Source: Nevskia sp035651715 (GTDB taxonomy: Bacteria; Pseudomonadota; Gammaproteobacteria; Nevskiales; Nevskiaceae). Taken from it: 64,000 nucleotides of DNA. Below are positions 58,635 through 64,000 of the stretch, in pieces. Each line of letters begins with the position of its first letter. The first letter of the stretch is position 1. The notes beneath the pieces are model-generated. The model did not search any database and was not told the DNA's origin. It was given only the letters and a program-made list of their open reading frames with translations. The translations under genes were made by a program, and so were the position numbers. Location: assembly GCA_035651715.1 (NCBI GenBank), contig DASRFD010000014.1, forward strand, positions 9,252 to 73,251. Reading direction: 5' to 3'.

Positions 58635-59374
58635 TGGCCGGGGATTCGCCATTCGCCGGGAGCGTCCGCGGCGCCAGGCTCCGGTTCGCGGTTCTCCGCT
58701 CCCGGCTGTTCTGGATCAAGGCGGCCGTGTGGCTGCTGTGCCTGGCGCCGGCGGCCTTGCTGGCGTGGCAGGCTTTCACCGCGAATCTCGGGCCGGACCC
58801 GGTGGCGCGGCTGGAGCACGGCACCGGCCTGCGCGCCCTGCAGCTGCTGCTGCTGACCCTGGCGATGACGCCGCTGCGCGAGCTCAGCGGGCGGCCGGAG
58901 CCGATCCAGCTGCGCCGCACCCTGGGCCTGTTCGCGTATTTCTACATGTGCGCGCATTTCGCCATGTACCTGGTGTTCGACATCCAGTTCGCCCTGCCCA
59001 AGCTCGGCGAGGACCTGGCCAAGCGCACCTGGATCACCCTGGGCTTCTCCTGCTGGCTGTTCCTGCTGCCGCTGGCCGTCACCTCCACCAACGGCTGGCA
59101 GCGCCGCCTCAGGCGCGCCTGGAAGAGCCTGCACCGGCTGATCTACCCGGCGGCGCTGCTGGCCTGCATGCACTTCGTCTGGCTGGTGAAGAAGGACGAG
59201 ACCGAGCCGCTGAGCTACCTGGCGATACTGTTGGTTCTGCTGGCGGCGCGCCTGCCCTGGGTGCGGCTGCGCGCCTGGCGCGCCGCGCCGCGGGAAGCCC
59301 GGCCGCGGATGCCCGGGCCGGCTCATCGCGGCGAAGCAAAGTCGCGCCACGGCGAGCAGGAGCCCCTCGGGTAA
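58634..59374 (+). CDS. msrQ: Heme-binding membrane subunit MsrQ
   Basis: The 246-aa membrane protein with about six helices passes quinol electrons to MsrP. Ferric-reductase-like histidines appear in FYMCAHFAMYLVF and WKSLHRLIYPAALLACMHFVW. The ATG overlaps the msrP stop. Confidence 0.93.
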
Positions 59375-59458
59375 CAGGTGCGGCAGCGTATAATCGGCGG
59401 CCAGACCACCAGCCGAGGTGCGGCGCGAGCGAGCGCCTCCGCCTCCTTTCCGGATCCC

Positions 59459-60181
<723 letters not shown>

Positions 60182-60192
60182 GAGCCGCGCCC

Positions 60193-60801
60193 GTGAGCGG
60201 CGGTCCGGAAGTGGTGCTGGCCAGCCGCAACGACGGCAAGCTGGCCGAGATGCAGGCGCTGTTCGCGCCGCTCAACTGGAAGCTGCGCTCCATCGCCGAA
60301 TTCGTCGACGAGGCCGCCGAGGAAACCGCGCCGAGCTTCGTCGAGAACGCCCTGCTCAAGGCGCGCCATGCCTGCCTGGTGTCCGGCCTGGCGGCCATCG
60401 CCGACGACTCCGGCCTGGAGGTGGCGGCTCTGGACGGGGCGCCGGGCGTGCGCTCGGCGCGCTATGCCGGGGAAGGGGCGAGCGATTCGGACAACAACCA
60501 GAAGCTGCTCGACGCGCTGAAGAAGGTCCCGGACGAACGCCGCGCCGCGCGCTTCGTCTGCGTCATGGTCTACCTGCGCCACGCCGAGGACGCGACGCCG
60601 CTGATCGCGCAGGGCAGCTGGCGCGGCACCATCCTGCACAACCCGCGCGGCACCCACGGCTTCGGCTACGACCCGCTGTTCTTCGTGCCGGACAAGAAGC
60701 ACAGCGCCGCCGAGCTCGAGGCCGAGGAGAAGAACCGCATCAGCCACCGCGCCAAGGCGGCGCGGCAGCTGTATTCGATGATCCATGACGCCAGCACCTG
60801 A
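60193..60801 (+). CDS. rdgB: XTP/dITP diphosphatase (RdgB)
   Basis: RdgB removes non-canonical purine triphosphates. The 202-aa protein has VVLASRNDGKLAEM, ADDSGLEVAALDGAPGVRSARYAG and FGYDPLFFVP, all family hallmarks. GTG start at 60193. It overlaps hemW by 17 bp. Confidence 0.96.
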   Translation: MSGGPEVVLASRNDGKLAEMQALFAPLNWKLRSIAEFVDEAAEETAPSFVENALLKARHACLVSGLAAIADDSGLEVAALDGAPGVRSARYAGEGASDSDNNQKLLDALKKVPDERRAARFVCVMVYLRHAEDATPLIAQGSWRGTILHNPRGTHGFGYDPLFFVPDKKHSAAELEAEEKNRISHRAKAARQLYSMIHDAST

Positions 60802-61981
60802 GGCGGGCGGCGGGCGGCGGGAGGCGTTCACGGCAATCGACGTTCCGCTTTCGCTTTACATCCATTTCCCGTGGTGCGTGCGCAAGTGTCCCTATTGCGA
60901 CTTCAATTCGCACGCGGCGCGCGGCGAGCTGGAGGAAGAGCGCTACGTCGACGCGCTGCTCCGCGACCTCGATTACGAGCTGGCTGCCGCGCCCCTCGCT
61001 TCCCGCCTTCCGCCCCTGGCCAGCATCTTCGCCGGCGGCGGCACGCCCAGCCTGTTTTCCGGCCGCGCCATCGGCCGCCTGCTGGACGCCGTGGCGGCGC
61101 GCCTGCGCTTTGCGCCGGATATCGAGATCACGCTGGAGGCCAACCCCGGCACCGCGGACGCCGCCAATTTCCGTGAATACCGCGCCGCCGGCGTCAACCG
61201 CCTGTCGATCGGCGTGCAGAGCCTGGACCCGGTCCAGCTGCAGCGGCTGGGGCGGATCCACGGCCCCGCCGAGGCGGTGGCCGCCTACGAGACCGCGCGC
61301 CGCGCCGGTTTCGACAACATCAACCTCGACCTGATGTACGCCCTGCCGCAGCAGACCGCGGACCAGGCCGAGGCCGATCTGCGCGCCGCCTGCGACCTGC
61401 AGCCCGAGCACCTGTCCTATTACCAGCTCACCCTGGAACCGAACACCGAGTTCGCCGCGCGCCCGCCGCCGCTGCCGGACGACGAGGCCGCCTGGACCAT
61501 GCAGCTGGCGGGGCAGGCGCTGCTCGCCGCGCGGGGCTATGCGCAATACGAGGTCTCCGCCTACGCCCGCCCCGGGCGCCAGTGCCGGCACAACCGCGGC
61601 TACTGGGAGTTCGGCGATTACATCGGCATCGGCGCCGGAGCGCACGGCAAGCGCAGCGGTGCGGCCGGCATCCTGCGCCGCGCCCGCCACAAGCACCCGC
61701 GCAGCTACCTGGAAGGCGCCGGCGATGCCGCCGCGATCCAGGAGGAAAAAGCGGTGCCGGCGGCGGAGCTGCCGTTCGAGTTCGCCATGAATGCGCTGCG
61801 GCTCAACCGGGGTTTCGACCGCGCCCTGTTCGAGGCGCGCACCGGCCTGCCGGCGGCCGCGCTGGAACCCGGGCTGAACCAGGCCCGGAAAAAGGGCCTG
61901 ATCGAGGAGGAGGGCGGCCGCATCCACGCCAGCGCCTTCGGCCGCGCGCACCTGAACGCCTTGTTGAGGGAATTCCTGTGA
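60785..61981 (+). CDS. hemW: HemW, radical-SAM heme chaperone
   Basis: HemW (formerly called a CPO-like protein) inserts heme into respiratory proteins. The 398-aa protein has CxxxCxxC as C31-VRK-C35-PY-C38 and GGGTPSL, plus the C-terminal HemN_C domain. Overlaps rdgB upstream and a Cys-rich gene downstream (GTGA). Confidence 0.95.
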   Translation: MTPAPEAGGGRREAFTAIDVPLSLYIHFPWCVRKCPYCDFNSHAARGELEEERYVDALLRDLDYELAAAPLASRLPPLASIFAGGGTPSLFSGRAIGRLLDAVAARLRFAPDIEITLEANPGTADAANFREYRAAGVNRLSIGVQSLDPVQLQRLGRIHGPAEAVAAYETARRAGFDNINLDLMYALPQQTADQAEADLRAACDLQPEHLSYYQLTLEPNTEFAARPPPLPDDEAAWTMQLAGQALLAARGYAQYEVSAYARPGRQCRHNRGYWEFGDYIGIGAGAHGKRSGAAGILRRARHKHPRSYLEGAGDAAAIQEEKAVPAAELPFEFAMNALRLNRGFDRALFEARTGLPAAALEPGLNQARKKGLIEEEGGRIHASAFGRAHLNALLREFL

Positions 61982-62166
61982 TCGAACAAGCCGAAGTCAC
62001 CTGCCCCGCCTGCTGGGAAACCATCGAGCTGACCCTGGACCTCAGCGCCGGCTCGCAGACCTATACCGAGGACTGCCCGGTGTGCTGCCGGCCGATGACG
62101 GTGCACCTGCAGATCGGCCACGGCGGCGGGGACTGGTCGGTCGAGGTAGCGGCCGAAAGCGAATAA
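61978..62166 (+). CDS. CPXCG-motif cysteine-rich protein
   Basis: The 62-aa protein has two Cys pairs, TCPACWE and DCPVCCRP, forming a zinc-ribbon-like unit. The family is called after CPxCG; here the motifs read CPACW and CPVCC. Function unknown. The GTG start overlaps the hemW stop, so it is coupled. It shares the rph-rdgB-hemW transcript. Confidence 0.8.
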   Translation: MIEQAEVTCPACWETIELTLDLSAGSQTYTEDCPVCCRPMTVHLQIGHGGGDWSVEVAAESE

Positions 62167-62187
62167 ACCCTTGAAATACCGGCGCGC

Positions 62188-62216
62188 TTGCCCCATTCAG
62201 GGTACTCCTGTAGACT
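62188..62216 (+). promoter_or_regulatory. Candidate rpmE promoter
   Basis: TTGCCC (62188-62193), a 17-bp spacer and TAGACT (62211-62216) resemble sigma-70 elements. A start near 62223 would leave a 65-nt leader before rpmE. Matches are partial. Confidence 0.4.
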
Positions 62217-62288
62217 GCGCGCCCTTTTATAGGCGTTGATCGGATTCCGTTCCTGGACTCCGGGGCGCGAACTTTTGAGGTGACACCG

Positions 62289-62498
62289 ATGAAAGCCGAC
62301 ATCCATCCGAACTACGCGGAAATCACCGTGGCCTGCAGCTGCGGCAACACCTTCAAGACCCGCTCCACGGTCGGCCGCAACCTGCAGATCGAAGTCTGCT
62401 CCAAGTGCCACCCGTTCTATACCGGCCGCCAGAAGACCCTGGACACCGGTGGCCGCGCCGACAAGTTCAACAAGCGCTACACCAAGGCTGCCGCCTGA
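62289..62498 (+). CDS. rpmE: 50S ribosomal protein L31 (zinc-binding form)
   Basis: The 69-aa protein has four cysteine-type ligands (CSCG, CSKCHPF) as in zinc-containing RpmE, with HPFYTGRQKTLDTGGRADKFNKRY. The ATG at 62289 has GAGGTGA 6 nt upstream. A strong terminator follows. Confidence 0.97.
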   Translation: MKADIHPNYAEITVACSCGNTFKTRSTVGRNLQIEVCSKCHPFYTGRQKTLDTGGRADKFNKRYTKAAA

Positions 62499-62516
62499 AC
62501 TTCGCGCATCTTCGCC

Positions 62517-62544
62517 AAAAAGGCCGCCTCCGGGCGGCCTTTTT
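62517..62544 (+). terminator. Intrinsic terminator after rpmE
   Basis: AAAAAGGCCGCC and GGCGGCCTTTTT form a perfect 12-bp stem with a TCCG loop, 18 bp after the rpmE stop. The 213 bp between it and gltA hold no gene and should contain the gltA promoter. Confidence 0.92.
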
Positions 62545-62757
62545 GTTGGACATGCGCCTGACTCGGCGGGCCGCGGCGCCGCCCGCCGGCCTGGACAAGG
62601 ACGCCCGCAATGTCAACATCTGGCGGCGTATGGGGCAAAGTCGTTATGCTTGCCGGGCTTAGCCCGCCCCACTTCCCAATACCGGCGCAGGTCCGTGGCC
62701 GAAGATTGCGGCACTGCGGCAACCCGATTCCAGCGGAATTTGACGGAGATTGCGGTC

Positions 62758-64000
62758 ATGACGAACACCTACAGCCTGCTCAACAACGAAACCGGGGAGA
62801 AAGTCGAACTTCCTCTGGTCCAGGGCACGTTGGGCCCGGCCGGCGCCGACGTCGGCAAGGTCTACGACAAGATGGACCTGTTCACCTATGACCCCGGGTT
62901 CACCTCCACCTGCTCCTGCAAGAGCGCCATCACCTACATCGACGGCGACAAGGGCGTGCTGCTGTACCGCGGCTACCCGGTGGACCAGCTGGCGCAGAAG
63001 TCCAGCTTCATCGAGGTGGCCTACCTGATCCTCAATGGCGAGCTGCCGAACAAGGCCCAGCTCGAGGCGTTCGAGGCCTCGATCCGCCGCCATACCATGA
63101 TCAACGAGTCGCTGCGCGGCTTCTTCGACGGCTTCAACTACGACGCGCACCCGATGGCCATGCTGACCGGCATCGTCGGCTCGCTGTCGGCGTTCTACCA
63201 CGACACCACCAACAACAAGGATGCGCGCCAGCGCGAGATCTTCGCGCACCGCATGATCGCCAAGATTCCGACCATTGCGGCCGCCGCGTACAAGAAGTAC
63301 TTCGGCCAGCCGTTCATGTATCCGCAGAACCACCTCGACTACTGCTCGAACCTGCTCTACATGATGTTCGCCGTACCGGCCGAGCCGTACCACGTGCACC
63401 CGGTGGCGGCCAAGGCGCTGGACATCCTGTTCATCCTGCACGCCGACCACGAGCAGAATGCCTCGACCTCGACCGTGCGCCTGGCCGGCTCCACCGGCAC
63501 CAATCCCTACGCCGCCATCGCCAGCGGCATCGCCGCGCTGTGGGGCCCGGCCCACGGCGGCGCCAACGAGGCGGTGCTGAAGATGCTGGAGGAGATCGGC
63601 ACGGTGAAGAACGTGCAGAGCTTCCTCACCAAGGTGAAGGACAAGAACAGCGGCGTGCGCCTGATGGGCTTCGGCCACCGCGTCTACAAGAACTTCGATC
63701 CGCGCGCCACCATCATCCGCGAGCAGTGCCACCAGGTGCTCAAGCACCTGGGCAAGGACAACGACCCGCAGCTGGAGCTGGCGCTGGAACTGGAGCGCAT
63801 CGCGCTGTCGGACGACTACTTCAAGGAGCGCAAGCTCTACCCGAACGTCGACTTCTACTCCGGCATCATCTACAAGGCGCTGGGCATCCCGGTCAACATG
63901 TTCACGCCGATGTTCGCGATCGCGCGCACCGTGGGCTGGGCGTCGCACTGGATGGAGATGGTGGCCGACCCGGCGGGCCTGAAGATCGGCCGCCCGCGAC
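62758..64000 (+). CDS. gltA: Citrate synthase, 3' end cut by the window
   Basis: GltA condenses oxaloacetate and acetyl-CoA, the entry to the TCA cycle. The visible 414 residues contain the catalytic residues H231 (HADHEQN), H266 (GPAHGG) and D314 (NFDPRA). A Gram-negative type-II hexameric enzyme of about 430 aa is expected, so only the last 15 or so residues are missing. The ATG follows a weak AGAT-type site. Single gene as far as visible. Confidence 0.96.
   Translation, partial: MTNTYSLLNNETGEKVELPLVQGTLGPAGADVGKVYDKMDLFTYDPGFTSTCSCKSAITYIDGDKGVLLYRGYPVDQLAQKSSFIEVAYLILNGELPNKAQLEAFEASIRRHTMINESLRGFFDGFNYDAHPMAMLTGIVGSLSAFYHDTTNNKDARQREIFAHRMIAKIPTIAAAAYKKYFGQPFMYPQNHLDYCSNLLYMMFAVPAEPYHVHPVAAKALDILFILHADHEQNASTSTVRLAGSTGTNPYAAIASGIAALWGPAHGGANEAVLKMLEEIGTVKNVQSFLTKVKDKNSGVRLMGFGHRVYKNFDPRATIIREQCHQVLKHLGKDNDPQLELALELERIALSDDYFKERKLYPNVDFYSGIIYKALGIPVNMFTPMFAIARTVGWASHWMEMVADPAGLKIGRPR

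Overview
The window is about 70% GC and densely packed. It is most consistent with the chromosome of a free-living gammaproteobacterium. Several genes (a Maqu_2507-type fatty acyl-CoA reductase, a ferritin-like acyl-ACP desaturase, many thioesterase and SDR genes, DUF3943/PAP2 proteins) suggest a lipid- or hydrocarbon-using member near Nevskiales/Solimonadaceae. That placement is inference from gene content and was not computed. I see no prophage, CRISPR array, rRNA operon or complete transposon. All functional calls are from reading the translations.

Layout. 0-6.1 kb (minus strand): a four-gene operon of membrane-anchored class-III aminotransferase, PHP + GT4 glycosyltransferase, phosphatidylserine decarboxylase-like enzyme and Mpo1-like membrane protein. 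It looks like an uncharacterised amino-/glycolipid pathway. It is divergent from a winged-helix/Ser-Thr-kinase/TPR fusion regulator (6.4-9.2 kb), and three 22-bp direct repeats lie between them. 9.2-15 kb is accessory: a proline-rich secreted protein, a TpsB-like barrel without signal peptide, a lone IS3-type OrfA, a small Cys-rich protein, and a coupled uORF-DUF3185-DUF3943-PAP2 cluster. 15.4-24.6 kb: tRNA-Ile(CAU), DUF4166, prfC, glycine-zipper lipoprotein, MATE pump, acyP, SDR, acyl-ACP desaturase, folE and an orphan parB. 24.7-29.4 kb: lipocalin, YgjP-like metallopeptidase, CBS protein, SnoaL-like protein, EamA transporter, CPA2 antiporter. 29.6-36.9 kb is information processing: priA (behind DnaA-box-like sites), argS, a SPOR protein, an inverted-repeat element, a 46-aa membrane protein and uvrD.

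37-41.8 kb: TolC-like protein and TetR divergent from emrAB, with a 20-bp operator palindrome. 41.9-50 kb is rich in lipid and ester genes: YciA-like thioesterase, PHB-type esterase, fatty acyl-CoA reductase, SDR, HIT protein, PaaI thioesterase, NAD(P)-binding protein, second CPA2 antiporter. 50-51.8 kb: an MFS-marR operon under two tandem operators on its promoter and start codon. 52-57.5 kb: LytTR two-component pair, ppk2, trhA, nfeD/SPFH and sufE. 57.7-64 kb: msrPQ, rph-rdgB-hemW with a CPXCG protein, rpmE, and gltA cut by the right edge.

Several genes are translationally coupled (ATGA, GTGA or TAATG overlaps). Non-ATG starts are common, so start sites there are less certain. The best candidate for something undescribed is the 0.1-9.2 kb lipid operon with its dedicated kinase-type regulator.
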